Translations under genes and position numbers: made by a program
DNA from: Ww85 sp963745765
Lineage (GTDB): Bacteria; Desulfobacterota; Desulfobulbia; Desulfobulbales; Desulfocapsaceae
Length of the DNA: 64,000 nt
Assembly (NCBI GenBank): GCA_963745765.1
Contig: CAVUYQ010000003.1
Span: forward strand, 1 to 64,000
Direction of reading: 5' to 3'
Shown: positions 17,941-27,420 of the stretch, piece by piece
Numbering within the stretch: the first letter of the stretch is position 1
How the letters are laid out: each line of letters opens with the position of its first letter
The notes under the pieces: model-generated
What the model saw: only the letters and a program-made list of their open reading frames with translations
Told to the model about the DNA's origin: nothing
Database searches by the model: none

Positions 17941-19941
17941 ATGAAATCAAGAGGTATGAAAATACATGTCATAGGGCAAGATGACTGGGCTCTGGGAACT
18001 GAGTACCGTTTGGCCCGTGAGTGCCTTAGTACCTTTGCTGAGATATCCGGGACCTCCAAAGAAGCTGATTATCTGCACACCGTAGATGTTGAGAGCACAG
18101 CCACCAGGATTTATCGCGGTGAACTGCATCCTCATGTACCCATCGTTGGTGCAATCAATAACCATCCCACCCGCCTGATTGAGTGGCCGGGATTTGTCCA
18201 GGTTGCTAATCGTTATATGCACCTTGTGCCGCAATCTACTATTGCCGCACAGGATATGCAGCGACTTGGCCTGCAATATATTGATAAATCGAGAATTGCC
18301 ACAGATGCGGAATCATATTTCCACATCAAGGATGATGATCCGGAATTACAGTCCTTTCGGAAAAGTCTTGGCATTCCTGATCACTGTTACTTGATTGGTT
18401 TGCTTCAGAGGGATTCCGAGGGGAGAGATCTCACTGTTCCCAAACGGCAGAAAGGGCCGGATATTTTTCTGGGGCTCATGATGCTTCTCAAGAAACGGGT
18501 TGGGAGCAGGCGTTTTCACATTTTACTTGGCGGGCCTCGCAGACACTGGATCCGGACGGCACTTGAGCGGGAACGTATCCCATACACATTTGTTGGAAAA
18601 GATATCGATGGAGAGGATTATCCGGATAACATTCTTGATAAAGCCACAATGTGTAAGCTTTACAACCTTCTTGATCTCTACACAATTCCAACTCGCTGGG
18701 AAGGAGCCCCCCGGCAGATTTTTGATGTGCTGGAGTGTGGCAGAAAAATTATCTCAACACCTGTTGGCATAGCACCAGATATTTTACCTCCTGCTAATAT
18801 TTTCAGATCACTTGCTCAGGGCGTCGATCGTATAGAACGAGACATGAACTCGGGTTACCTGGGATCGTATGTTGCACCAGGCCGGGCCAAGGTTGCAATC
18901 GATCATTCTGTTCAGGGTGTGGGGAAGCAATGGGAAAAGGTCTATGCTTCAATCCAGGATTATGATCGGCGAAATTGTCTGGAGGGTTTCGAAGGCCATG
19001 CAACAGTTAAATCCCCACGTTCAGGTTTGATCAGTAAATCGTGGTCATTTCTCAATGATAAAACCCGGGTAGGAGGATTGAGGAAAAAACTGTTTCCTCG
19101 GAGTATCGGCGTAATTGCCGATAGCCGAAAGAAAAAAGATGTATTAACGCAGCTCTTTAGTCGCCTTGAAAATGAGGGTATTCGCCCCGTATGGAACGGT
19201 TGTTATGATCAGGATCTTATCCTGGTTTGGGGGCTATCGGCTGATGTCGATAAACTCAAGGGTAAAAGAATCATTGCCGTAATCGATGGGGAGATCTGCG
19301 AGGCAATACTATCGGATGACAAAGAAAACTATTTATATCTTGACCAGGCTGAGCAGACGATTGTGACTCGTGATGTTTGGTTCAGCAGGTTGAACCATGC
19401 CGGGCTTTTACCAAAAAATCCGGTAGTTGTGAGGTTCCCGCCCGATCCATCCGTTTTCAGGGGAAATAATACCCCGGAGAGAAAAAGTTGTGACAACGTG
19501 CAATGTGTGGTTTTCAGTAATCCGCACAACCGTTGGACTGATAAGTTGGTTCAGGAGATAACCCATGTTGAAGGGGTTTCTTTCACGCTTATTAACAATT
19601 TCGAAGCAGACTGGAATGAGAAGTCTGACCAGTATAAGGTGGGTGTCCTTCATAAACATGATTTTGCTCTCGTGTTGTCGACCATAATGAGACCAGGCTT
19701 GATTGAAGAATTGCTCGCGTGCGGGTTGCCATGTTTGTATCGTGAAAGCAGGTCGGATATCCAGGCTGTTGTGGGAATGGCAGGGCTTGCACTCGGGTCT
19801 ACTGACGAGTTTTCCGAGAGTATTGTTCTGATGCGCGATAACAGCGAATGCTTTAGGGCTGCAATTTCACTGCCTTCTCTTGACGAGGCAGCACTAACAA
19901 TGCGAGATATTATCGACACGACACATCACCATCCCGGGTAA
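17941..19941 (+). CDS. Tandem GT-B glycosyltransferase-like protein (666 residues)
   Basis: Two GT-B-like parts in one chain. The first, residues 1 to about 340, has a SAINNHPT-like donor loop (here GAINNHPTRLIEWPG), HILLGGPRRHWIRTAL, and the C-terminal signature LLDLYTIPTRWEGAPRQIFD with CGRKIISTPVG. The second, about 390-660, repeats a weaker version: NLHNRWTDKL-like (here NPHNRWTDKLVQEI), FALVLSTIMRPGLIEELLAC and GLPCLYRESRSDIQAVVG. The second part lacks an obvious donor-site Glu after the Arg/Pro motif, so it may be a non-catalytic or acceptor-binding domain. Start ATG 17941 follows TGAGGCCAC without a strong ribosome-binding site. Confidence 0.7.
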   Translation: MKSRGMKIHVIGQDDWALGTEYRLARECLSTFAEISGTSKEADYLHTVDVESTATRIYRGELHPHVPIVGAINNHPTRLIEWPGFVQVANRYMHLVPQSTIAAQDMQRLGLQYIDKSRIATDAESYFHIKDDDPELQSFRKSLGIPDHCYLIGLLQRDSEGRDLTVPKRQKGPDIFLGLMMLLKKRVGSRRFHILLGGPRRHWIRTALERERIPYTFVGKDIDGEDYPDNILDKATMCKLYNLLDLYTIPTRWEGAPRQIFDVLECGRKIISTPVGIAPDILPPANIFRSLAQGVDRIERDMNSGYLGSYVAPGRAKVAIDHSVQGVGKQWEKVYASIQDYDRRNCLEGFEGHATVKSPRSGLISKSWSFLNDKTRVGGLRKKLFPRSIGVIADSRKKKDVLTQLFSRLENEGIRPVWNGCYDQDLILVWGLSADVDKLKGKRIIAVIDGEICEAILSDDKENYLYLDQAEQTIVTRDVWFSRLNHAGLLPKNPVVVRFPPDPSVFRGNNTPERKSCDNVQCVVFSNPHNRWTDKLVQEITHVEGVSFTLINNFEADWNEKSDQYKVGVLHKHDFALVLSTIMRPGLIEELLACGLPCLYRESRSDIQAVVGMAGLALGSTDEFSESIVLMRDNSECFRAAISLPSLDEAALTMRDIIDTTHHHPG

Positions 19942-20016
19942 TGTGTTTTTTCCATTTAAATAAATTGGATTCGTTAAGTTAGATACCTTCGTGATGAAAA
20001 ATAAGGGATGATACGT

Positions 20017-21009
20017 ATGAAATTCAGTATTGCACCAATTCTTGATCTAATGCGCCTGTTTTACGCGAAAAAAATGTCTGGCAGAACCGATAATTACACG
20101 GTATGCCTCTGGCACGAATTTCATAAACCGCCATATGGTGGAGGGAATCAGTTCTTTATTGCGTTGAAAAAAGCATTTGAACAGCAAGGATTGATGGTTG
20201 TAACAAATGTTCTTTCCCCTCTTGTTGACATTCATATTTGCAACTCAGCATGGTTTGACGTTGATCTCTTTGAGAGACTGTCACGTAAGTTTCCGCTGAA
20301 AATGATTCATCGTATTGATGGACCGGTCAGTTTGTATCGTGGTGATGGACTTGAAGAAGATACAAAAATACATAATCTTAACGCTCAGTTTGCCTCGGCA
20401 ACAGTCTATCAGTCTGAGTATTGCAGAGATAAAAGCAGGGAGTTGGGATTTGATGCGGTAAACCCTGTCATTATAAGTAATGCAGTCGATGAAGATATTT
20501 TTCACGCTAAAGGGCGGTTGAAATACAATCCAGGTCGCAAGGTTAAACTGATCTCTGCAGCCTGGTCTGATAATCCACTCAAAGGGGGGCCGCTGTTTAA
20601 ATGGCTGGATGAAAACCTGGACTGGAATCGATTTGAATATACGTTTGTTGGCCGTGTGAAGCAGACTTTTGAAAATATTAATCACATACCGCCACAGAAA
20701 TCGGAAGACCTGGCTGCTCTACTCAGACAGCATGATGTCTTCATTTCAGCCAGTCGTCATGAGCCCTGCTCAAACGCTTTGTTGGAGGCATTGTCCTGCG
20801 GATTACCGGCGATATACCGTAACGAAGGAGGGAACCCTGAGTTAGTAAAAGAAGGAGGTATTGCTTTTAATGATGAGAATGATTTACTCGAAAAGCTTGA
20901 TGAATTGCTCAATGATTATGAGCGATACTACGCGCTGGTTCAGGCGAATAAAATGACCGATATAGCAGGTAAATACATTTCTCTGATCAAATCACTTGTG
21001 AAACAATGA
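20017..21009 (+). CDS. Family 4 glycosyltransferase
   Basis: 330 residues, GT-B fold. The start at ATG 20017 is preferred to the in-frame ATG at 20008 because AAGGG (20003-20007) is then correctly spaced. The N-terminal domain contains YGGGNQFFIALKKAFEQQG (acceptor side) and MIHRIDGPVSLYRG; the C-terminal domain has DVFISASRHEPCSNALLEAL, CGLPAIYRNEGGNPELV, the classical E-x7-E donor site. Its neighbour downstream (21056) has the same architecture, and the two look like successive transferases of one repeat unit. Confidence 0.85.
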   Translation: MKFSIAPILDLMRLFYAKKMSGRTDNYTVCLWHEFHKPPYGGGNQFFIALKKAFEQQGLMVVTNVLSPLVDIHICNSAWFDVDLFERLSRKFPLKMIHRIDGPVSLYRGDGLEEDTKIHNLNAQFASATVYQSEYCRDKSRELGFDAVNPVIISNAVDEDIFHAKGRLKYNPGRKVKLISAAWSDNPLKGGPLFKWLDENLDWNRFEYTFVGRVKQTFENINHIPPQKSEDLAALLRQHDVFISASRHEPCSNALLEALSCGLPAIYRNEGGNPELVKEGGIAFNDENDLLEKLDELLNDYERYYALVQANKMTDIAGKYISLIKSLVKQ

Positions 21010-21055
21010 GCATCAATCACGGTTACCGTTTTTTTGATCATTTTCCCCAAACTTG

Positions 21056-22162
21056 ATGAATGCCCTGGATAAAATACATCTCTGCCATATCTGGTTGAAA
21101 ACATATCTCCATGAGCGCAGGCGATGGCGCCGAGTTAATCGCGCTCAAAATCCAGCCGTTTTTTATGGCTTTGATGATTTGCCAAAATCTAACGAATATG
21201 TTTTTGGCGGGATGGTTAAACTCTTTGACCTGCAGTCTGCTTTTTCAAATGAGTCAGCTCAGCCCAACCTTCTCTACCTGGTGAGCAGTGCATTGCCGTA
21301 CTTTCCCGTCAGAATGGCGAAAATGGCCAAAGATGCTGGGGCAAAGGTTATTATTAATCAAAATGGTGTAGCTTATCCCGGGTGGTATGGGAAGGGGTGG
21401 CAGAAACAGAACCGGCCGATGCGCGAGCTGCTCCAGCTTGCTGATTATGTCATCTACCAGAGTGAATTCTGCAGAAAATCTGCAGACAGGTTTCTCGGAA
21501 TCCGGAAGGATGCATCAGAAATTCTTTACAATCCGGTTGATACGAAGGTTTTTTTTCCATCTAAGGGGGAGAAAAAAGAATCTGAAACAATGACTTTGCT
21601 TCTTGCCGGCAGTCATTGGAGTCTCTATCGTCCCCAAGTGGCGCTTGAGGTTTTACGACGTGTGTCCAGAGAAGATGAGCATGTCAGGCTTAAGATTGCC
21701 GGCCGGTTCTGCTGGGCAACGTCTCCGGAGGTGGCAGAGCGGCAGGTGCGCGAACATGCGCAGCAGCTTGGGGTAGAGAACAAGGTAGATTACACGGGCC
21801 CCTATACTCAGCAGGAGGCAGTGCGTCTGCTGCAAAGCAGTTCCATTTTGCTGCACACCAAGTACAATGACCCATGTCCGCGATTAGTTGTCGAAGCGAT
21901 GGCTTGCGGGATTCCGGTGGTTTATTCAGCAACAGGGGGTGTTCCTGAACTGGTAGGCCGCAATGCGGGCGTGGGAGCAGATGGCCCGCTTGATTGGGAG
22001 CAGGATCATCCTCCAGATCCGGAACTGCTGGCTAAAGCTGTGCTTGCTGTCATTTCTTCTTATGATACATACAGGCAGGCCGCACGTAGAAGAGCCGTTG
22101 AACAATTCGATATTAAACCCTGGCTGGATCGTCATGGAGAATTGTTCAGTTCGATATTGTAA
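21056..22162 (+). CDS. Family 4 glycosyltransferase
   Basis: 368 residues, GT-B fold. The start is ATG 21056; the codon before it, TTG 21053, is a less likely start. Motifs: AKVIINQNGVAYPGWYG (acceptor domain), DYVIYQSEFCRKSADRF, ILYNPVDTKVFFP, LKIAGRFCW, YTQQEAVRLLQSSSILLHTK, and the donor site DPCPRLVVEAMACGIPVVYS then GGVPELVG. Probably co-transcribed with the transferase upstream (47-bp gap) and the sulfotransferase downstream. Confidence 0.88.
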   Translation: MNALDKIHLCHIWLKTYLHERRRWRRVNRAQNPAVFYGFDDLPKSNEYVFGGMVKLFDLQSAFSNESAQPNLLYLVSSALPYFPVRMAKMAKDAGAKVIINQNGVAYPGWYGKGWQKQNRPMRELLQLADYVIYQSEFCRKSADRFLGIRKDASEILYNPVDTKVFFPSKGEKKESETMTLLLAGSHWSLYRPQVALEVLRRVSREDEHVRLKIAGRFCWATSPEVAERQVREHAQQLGVENKVDYTGPYTQQEAVRLLQSSSILLHTKYNDPCPRLVVEAMACGIPVVYSATGGVPELVGRNAGVGADGPLDWEQDHPPDPELLAKAVLAVISSYDTYRQAARRRAVEQFDIKPWLDRHGELFSSIL

Positions 22163-22218
22163 AATCCGCAATTTCCCTCTGAATGACAAGATGATAACTG
22201 TGTGTAAATGAAATCTGC

Positions 22219-23001
22219 ATGGTAATGGAAAAAATTGAAATCATAGACAAAGCAAAACGCAAGCGACTGGTTTTCACCGTAACTACCGGCAGAAGCGGTA
22301 CGGCATATCTTTCCACGATTCTGGGATTTGTTCAAAATTCCCGCGCAGTGCATGAGCCACATCCGGAATTTGCCGATGTCATGCGACAGGTTCAGCGTGA
22401 GCCGGAGCTGGCCTACCGCTTTCTTCTCGATCAAAAGCTACCTGCCATCCTCCGGTCACCGGAGGAAATTTATATTGAGACCAGCCACCTGGCATGTAAA
22501 GGATTTTTAGAACCGCTGCTGGAAATTGGTATCGTACCAGACCTTATTATACATCGCCGTCCTCCCCGGGATGTCGCCCTGAGTATGTTTAAAATGGGAA
22601 CTATTCCCGGCCGAAGCGACAAGGGGCTCCGTTTTTATCTGTCTCCTGATGATACGGGGGTACTCAAGCTCCCGGATTGGGACCGATGCAATGATTACCA
22701 GCTCTGTTACTGGTATTGTCTGGAAATAGAGAGACGAGCAGTCCAGTATTCGCAGGTATTCAGAGATAATGGCGCCCGTATTACCGAGACCACGCTCGCG
22801 GGCCTGAAGACATTTGATGGGTTGCAGAAGATGACCGATGATCTGGGACTGTCTTTATTGTTTCCCCGTTGGTTGACCCGCCTTCGATTCAGTCGGAGTA
22901 CCCGGATCAAGGTCAATGAATCCCGGGAGACGAAAAAGGACATCAAGACTCCGGATAATATTGATGAACTTGAACAAGAAATCAAGCAGGCAGTAGGCTG
23001 A
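22219..23001 (+). CDS. Sulfotransferase-family protein
   Basis: 260 residues. The phosphosulfate-binding loop is VFTVTTGRSGTAYLSTIL near residue 20-35, and the 3'-phosphate region is VPDLIIHRRPPRDVALSMFK (Arg plus Ser in the usual spacing). These two motifs define PAPS-dependent sulfotransferases, which would add sulfate to a sugar of the surface glycan. The length is typical. An alternative start is ATG 22225. A decayed second sulfotransferase lies at 25152-25408, suggesting that sulfation once involved two enzymes here. Confidence 0.75.
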   Translation: MVMEKIEIIDKAKRKRLVFTVTTGRSGTAYLSTILGFVQNSRAVHEPHPEFADVMRQVQREPELAYRFLLDQKLPAILRSPEEIYIETSHLACKGFLEPLLEIGIVPDLIIHRRPPRDVALSMFKMGTIPGRSDKGLRFYLSPDDTGVLKLPDWDRCNDYQLCYWYCLEIERRAVQYSQVFRDNGARITETTLAGLKTFDGLQKMTDDLGLSLLFPRWLTRLRFSRSTRIKVNESRETKKDIKTPDNIDELEQEIKQAVG

Positions 23002-23046
23002 TCGTTCTTCCCATTCCGGCACCGATTGCCCTCTATCAGCAACGTC

Positions 23047-24120
23047 TCATGAGAGTTGCAGACGAATAAACCCGGAAATTTTCTTTAACACCTGTGCTAG
23101 CAGCAACGTGACAATTAAATAGAGAAAATACTCCAGATAATTGCCATACTCAAACCAAGTTGACTTCGGTTCAGACTTCGAAACGAATCGAAGCAATGCG
23201 TCTCCAAGTTGAAAAACGATTTGTTTGTGTATGAGGTAGATTTCAAGACTTGCGGACCCGCATAGAAGGAGAAACGCCATCAGCCATTTGAACTTCTTTG
23301 AGCCAAGGACGAGGGAGAACTTTTCTAAAACGATAGCAGTAAACAGGCAGATCGGCAGTGTTCCAAGAATAAAGGGATAGTAGGCGAGGCCATAGTCTCG
23401 GGAGGACCAATACTGTTTGGTGAGCAGGTAGACAAGCAGGAGGATGAGAAAAAAGATAAACGCCAGCAGGTTGAAGAATAATTCCTTTTTTGATAAATCC
23501 CCTTTGCCTGTTGCGCAGAGATAGCTGATATGTGAACCAAGGACGAATACCGGTATCCTGGACAAAAGCTTAATGAAGTGCGTGCCATCTGCCACTACCA
23601 GCAAACCACAGGTAATGATTGAGACTGATACAACCATTACTAGAAGTGATAATTCGTGTTTTCTGTAAGAGGTATAAAAGAACGGATACATAACATAGAG
23701 CGAAATAATCGCCGGAATAAACCAGTAAATCATATAGTCAGCGGTCCAGAAACCAAGGGTTGTCAACACAAGAACCGCTTTTTTTATCGAAACGGTATTG
23801 TCGATCGCAATGATGCCCAGGGCCACAATTGATGCAATAAGGTAAGACGGATAGATTTTTAACAGCCTGGTTTTATAGAAAGATAGGCAAGAACTGCTCT
23901 TGGCCAGCATATGATGCATTAACCCGTATCCGGACAGGAAGAAGAAAATATCAACTCCCCCGTATCCGGTTGAGACAAGGACCCTGAGGGGGCCAAAGAG
24001 TACTGATTCAGGAAAATACAGTTTGGAGTGGAACAGAAAGATCCAGAGTACTGCCAGTCCCATCAATTCCGTTCGGTATTTGCTGATCAGGTTGTAGGAG
24101 ATTGTCGGAGTCATTGGCAA
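23047..24120 (-). CDS. Acyltransferase family 3 membrane protein
   Basis: 357 residues with about 10 transmembrane segments. The N-terminal signature is YRTELMGLAVLWIFLFHSKL followed by GGVDIFFFLSGYGLMHHML, the Arg/His and 'VD.FF.LSG' motifs of acyltransferase-3 (OafA/WecH type). Such proteins transfer acetyl or related groups to sugars of LPS or capsule at the inner membrane. It is transcribed against the surrounding genes, with about 45 bp to the end of the sulfotransferase gene (convergent). Confidence 0.88.
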   Translation of the reverse strand: MPMTPTISYNLISKYRTELMGLAVLWIFLFHSKLYFPESVLFGPLRVLVSTGYGGVDIFFFLSGYGLMHHMLAKSSSCLSFYKTRLLKIYPSYLIASIVALGIIAIDNTVSIKKAVLVLTTLGFWTADYMIYWFIPAIISLYVMYPFFYTSYRKHELSLLVMVVSVSIITCGLLVVADGTHFIKLLSRIPVFVLGSHISYLCATGKGDLSKKELFFNLLAFIFFLILLLVYLLTKQYWSSRDYGLAYYPFILGTLPICLFTAIVLEKFSLVLGSKKFKWLMAFLLLCGSASLEIYLIHKQIVFQLGDALLRFVSKSEPKSTWFEYGNYLEYFLYLIVTLLLAQVLKKISGFIRLQLS

Positions 24121-24250
24121 TGACAGCAGTAAAATGGTAGTAAGTGGTAAGCGATTGTCGAGAAATTAACCCCTTATTTCATCATATGACAATCATTTAT
24201 GATGAAGTTTTGAATTCTCTTTTTATCAAGCAGAGGGGGCTGTTCGCCTC

Positions 24251-25093
24251 ATGGTTATGATCCATATTGCAACCGTACACTGGCTGGATGATTCCTGGGT
24301 TGATATCCAATTAGCATACTTTGATAAATATCTCCAGCCAGACTCTTATCGAGTGTATGCCTTTCTCAACGGCATTGATCCCACAAAATATAACGAGAGC
24401 ATACACTATATAAATACGGAGCCCATCCAGCCGCATGTTACGAAGCTCAATATCCTGGCAGCGGAAATTTGTAAACAGGCCGCTCCGGACGATATCATCT
24501 TCTTTATTGATGGAGACGCCTTTCCCGTCGGTGATATTCAGACCTTTGTTCTTGAAAATTTGAAACAGTTTGAATTAGTTGCCATTCAGCGCCTTGAAAA
24601 TGAGGGAGATCCGCAGCCGCATCCTTCATTTTGCGCGACTACCGTCCGGTTTTGGCAGGAAATCAAGGGTGATTGGGGTCAGGGGCCGAAGTGGACCACC
24701 CATGATGGTCGGATGCGGACAGATGTCGGTGCATTGCTCTGGGAAAATCTCAAGAAAAGAAAGATCAAATGGCTCCCTATACATCGATCAAACGTTCGTG
24801 ATTTGCACCCACTCTGGTTTGGTGTGTATGGCGGGTTGATCTATCATCATGGTGCTGCATTTCGCACCCCATACTGCATGATCGATATTCGGAATGCCCG
24901 AAATATATGGTGGAAAAGGGTTCTGATGAATATTGGTGATTCAGGAATAGGTGCGATTAACCAGGGCTGGGTACAGAATGCCATCTATTCCTTTGTCATG
25001 AAAAAGCAGATCAGTCGGGTTCTTGGCCATAGCCGGAGGATACTAACAGATATACAAAACGACTTTGACTTTGCTCAACAGTTTAACCAATAG
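24251..25093 (+). CDS. GT-A-like protein of unknown specificity
   Basis: 280 residues, no signal peptide. The segment DDIIFFIDGDAFPVGDIQTF (about 80-100) has the strand-DxD arrangement of nucleotide-diphospho-sugar transferases, and MIHIATVHWLDDSWVDIQL forms the first strand. The remaining sequence (DVGALLWENLKKRKIKWLPI, LWFGVYGGLIYHHGAAFR) is found in hypothetical glycosyltransferases of polysaccharide loci. I call it a probable glycosyltransferase, but the donor and linkage are unknown. Confidence 0.55.
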   Translation: MVMIHIATVHWLDDSWVDIQLAYFDKYLQPDSYRVYAFLNGIDPTKYNESIHYINTEPIQPHVTKLNILAAEICKQAAPDDIIFFIDGDAFPVGDIQTFVLENLKQFELVAIQRLENEGDPQPHPSFCATTVRFWQEIKGDWGQGPKWTTHDGRMRTDVGALLWENLKKRKIKWLPIHRSNVRDLHPLWFGVYGGLIYHHGAAFRTPYCMIDIRNARNIWWKRVLMNIGDSGIGAINQGWVQNAIYSFVMKKQISRVLGHSRRILTDIQNDFDFAQQFNQ

Positions 25094-25151
25094 GTACGGA
25101 AACTCTTGAGACGCATTATCAAATGATACTTACAAGGCGATACTCATAGGT

Positions 25152-25408
25152 ATGGCCGTGAAAGCACAACCGGTTAAGCAAATTATTTTTATTTATATTC
25201 CCAAGTGTGCGGGAGTTTCAAAGGCAGAAGCTCTCTTTTCCAGAGAGTTAGCGTAAAAAGAATTGGACCGCATGGGAAGTACCGGGATATTGTCACGGAA
25301 TATTCTGCCTGAGACATTGAGATGTTTAATTATTCTTTTGATCCGAAGAAAAAAGGAACAAATATTTTTATGAGAGCTTTATCATTAGTCTCCAAAGGTC
25401 GTGGTTAG
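25152..25408 (+). pseudogene. Remnant of a second sulfotransferase
   Basis: The start MAVKAQPVKQIIFIYIPKCA continues GVSKAEALF, a clear match to the 5'-phosphosulfate loop of sulfotransferase family 2 (consensus 'F.HIPK.AGTS'), and stops at 25,256. In another frame GPHGKYRDIVTEYSA follows, matching the 'GKH...RDI' segment that comes next in that family, then a TGA, then NYSFDPKKKGTNIFMRALSL to a TAG at 25,408. The middle of the gene is missing. This occupies the 331-bp gap between two glycan genes; nothing else is seen there. Confidence 0.55.
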
Positions 25409-25424
25409 AAGATAGGACGATATA

Positions 25425-26459
25425 GTGAAACCAAAAATCACTGTACTGATGCCTGTCTATAATGGTGAATCTTTTCTGCAGGTAACGATAGAAAGTCTAC
25501 TTGGGCAAACGTACACTGACTATGAACTGCTTATCGTTGATGACGGATCGACAGATAAATCACAGGAAATAATCAAGCGCTTTTCTGACCCCCGCATCCG
25601 CGTGCTCACCAATCCTCAGCGTCTGAAACTCTCAGGAGCCTTGAATCGCGGCATCCAGGAGTCTTCCGGGATGTACATTGCCCGGATGGATGCCGACGAT
25701 ATCGCCTTGCCGGACCGTCTCGGGAAACAGGTGGAGTTCCTTGATGCCAATGGTCATATAGGGCTCTGCGGGACCTGGATTAAACGATTCGGAACGGGCG
25801 GGGGAGGTGTTGAAAAATACTTTACCGCAAGTGATCAGGTTAAGGCCTATGCACTCTTTGACTGTCCCTTTGCCCATCCATCGGTCATGTTTCGCAAGGA
25901 TTTGTTTGTTCGTTATGGGCTTCGCTATGACGGCAGCTTCTATCCCACAGAAGATTATGAACTGTGGGCTCGTGCTTTAGATTTTTTCCCGGTGCGAATA
26001 TCGGAGAGGTGCTCCTGCGTTATAGGGTCCACGCTGACAGCATGACCTGCTCAGATTGGCAGGAGATGGATAGTAAAGCGGTGCAAATAGCTGATTACCA
26101 GTTGAAAAAGCTGGGCCTGCATGTTTCGCCTGGCGACCTGCTGTTTCATCGAAACATCGGCCGGGGGAAAAGTTATGTATCCGCCAGTGTCGATGAACTC
26201 TGCCGGGGAGAAGAGTGGCTGTTAAGGCTGGAAAATGCTAATACGGAATCAAGATATTTTCGACATCGGGGCGTTCACGGTGGTTCTGTCGCTTATCTGG
26301 TTCCGCCTGTGCATGCATGCGGCCCCGCTCGGATTTGAGGTGGTGCGCTGCTTTTCCAAGAGCCGGATTACGCAAAATGATGCGGAAAAAAGCAAGCGTA
26401 TGGCCATACTTGCCATGTCTGTAATCAAAAACAGGATTGTAAACTCGTCAAGCCATTAA
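25425..26459 (+). pseudogene. Family 2 glycosyltransferase, two frameshifts
   Basis: The N-terminus is an excellent GT2 domain: ITVLMPVYNGESFLQVTIES, ELLIVDDGSTDKS, MYIARMDADDIALPDRL (DxD) and PTEDYELWARALDF (catalytic ED). The frame breaks near 25,985, resumes as IGEVLLRYRVHADSMT, and breaks again near 26,240 before a hydrophobic end (TVVLSLIWFRLC) that runs to 26,459. The restored length is about 340 residues, normal for the family. Start ATG/GTG region: GTG 25425 follows GATAGGACGATATA. Probably functional if the indels are errors. Confidence 0.7.
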
Positions 26460-26463
26460 TGAC

Positions 26464-27420
26464 ATGATCGTTTCACCAGTAATATCAGGGGTTATCTGTA
26501 CCCATAACCGTGAGCGCTTTCTTGAGCGCTGCATCAAGAGCCTTCTGCAGCAAACCCTGGACGATGAGCTTTATGAAATAATCGTTGTGGACAATGGTTC
26601 GACGGATGCGACCAGGGAGATCTGTGATGCTTTTAAGCACCACCCCAATTTCAGCTATGTGTTCGAACCGGTGCTCGGGTTGTCATCGGCCCGGAATACC
26701 GGCTGGCAGATTGCCCGGGGTAGGTATGTCGGCTATCTTGATGATGACGCCGTTGCCGATGAGACCTGGTTTGAGAAAGCATTGTGGAGCTTTGAGAAGG
26801 TGGAACCATCCCCCGACTGGGTTGGAGGCCCCATAGAGCTGGAATGGGAAGTTGAGTCACCGGACTGGATCACCAGAGAGCACTGGACAACACTTGGTTA
26901 TGTAAATTGCGGTGAGAAAGAGCGGTTCCTGACCGCATCCGGCGAACGGCTCGGCGGGGGAAACAGTTTCTATCCCAGATCCCTGCTTGAGAAAATGCAG
27001 GGTTTTGATACTCGCCTGGGAAGGAAGAAGAATCTTTTACTTTCAGGTGAGGAAACCCAGTTCCAGCATCGGCTGAAAGCGATGGGCGGCAGACTCTATT
27101 ACCATCCCGGCATACGCATTTTTCATTTCGTTCCACGGGAGCGGACGATACCCGGATTCTTCTACAGGAGATACTACTGGGGAGGGATCACCGATTACCT
27201 GATGTCGAAAACACTCCAGGGAGTAACATTTGAGCACATTGCGCAGCCCGGAAATAAAGGTTCGCAGGTTGGAAGGCTGCTGAAGAACTGTATTAAAGCC
27301 CTGGGGGTTTCCCGGTCAAAAGCAGATACCTTGCAGAGTCGGATCTACCTGTCCTATGTGATCGGCCAGATTGTTGCTTTTTTAAGATTTGGCTGGCGGA
27401 GGTTTGAGCTGAAACAGTAA
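26464..27420 (+). CDS. Family 2 glycosyltransferase
   Basis: 318 residues, intact. GVICTHNRERFLERCIKSLL, EIIVVDNGSTDATREI, GLSSARNTGWQIARGRYVGY then LDDDAVAD (metal-binding DxD), and the acceptor/catalytic segment LLLSGEETQFQHRLKAMGG. The C-terminal 60 residues form amphipathic helices that may touch the membrane. The start ATG 26464 lies 4 bp after the stop of the preceding gene, and the stop overlaps the ATG of the following one, so the three GT2 genes form one operon. Confidence 0.88.
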   Translation: MIVSPVISGVICTHNRERFLERCIKSLLQQTLDDELYEIIVVDNGSTDATREICDAFKHHPNFSYVFEPVLGLSSARNTGWQIARGRYVGYLDDDAVADETWFEKALWSFEKVEPSPDWVGGPIELEWEVESPDWITREHWTTLGYVNCGEKERFLTASGERLGGGNSFYPRSLLEKMQGFDTRLGRKKNLLLSGEETQFQHRLKAMGGRLYYHPGIRIFHFVPRERTIPGFFYRRYYWGGITDYLMSKTLQGVTFEHIAQPGNKGSQVGRLLKNCIKALGVSRSKADTLQSRIYLSYVIGQIVAFLRFGWRRFELKQ

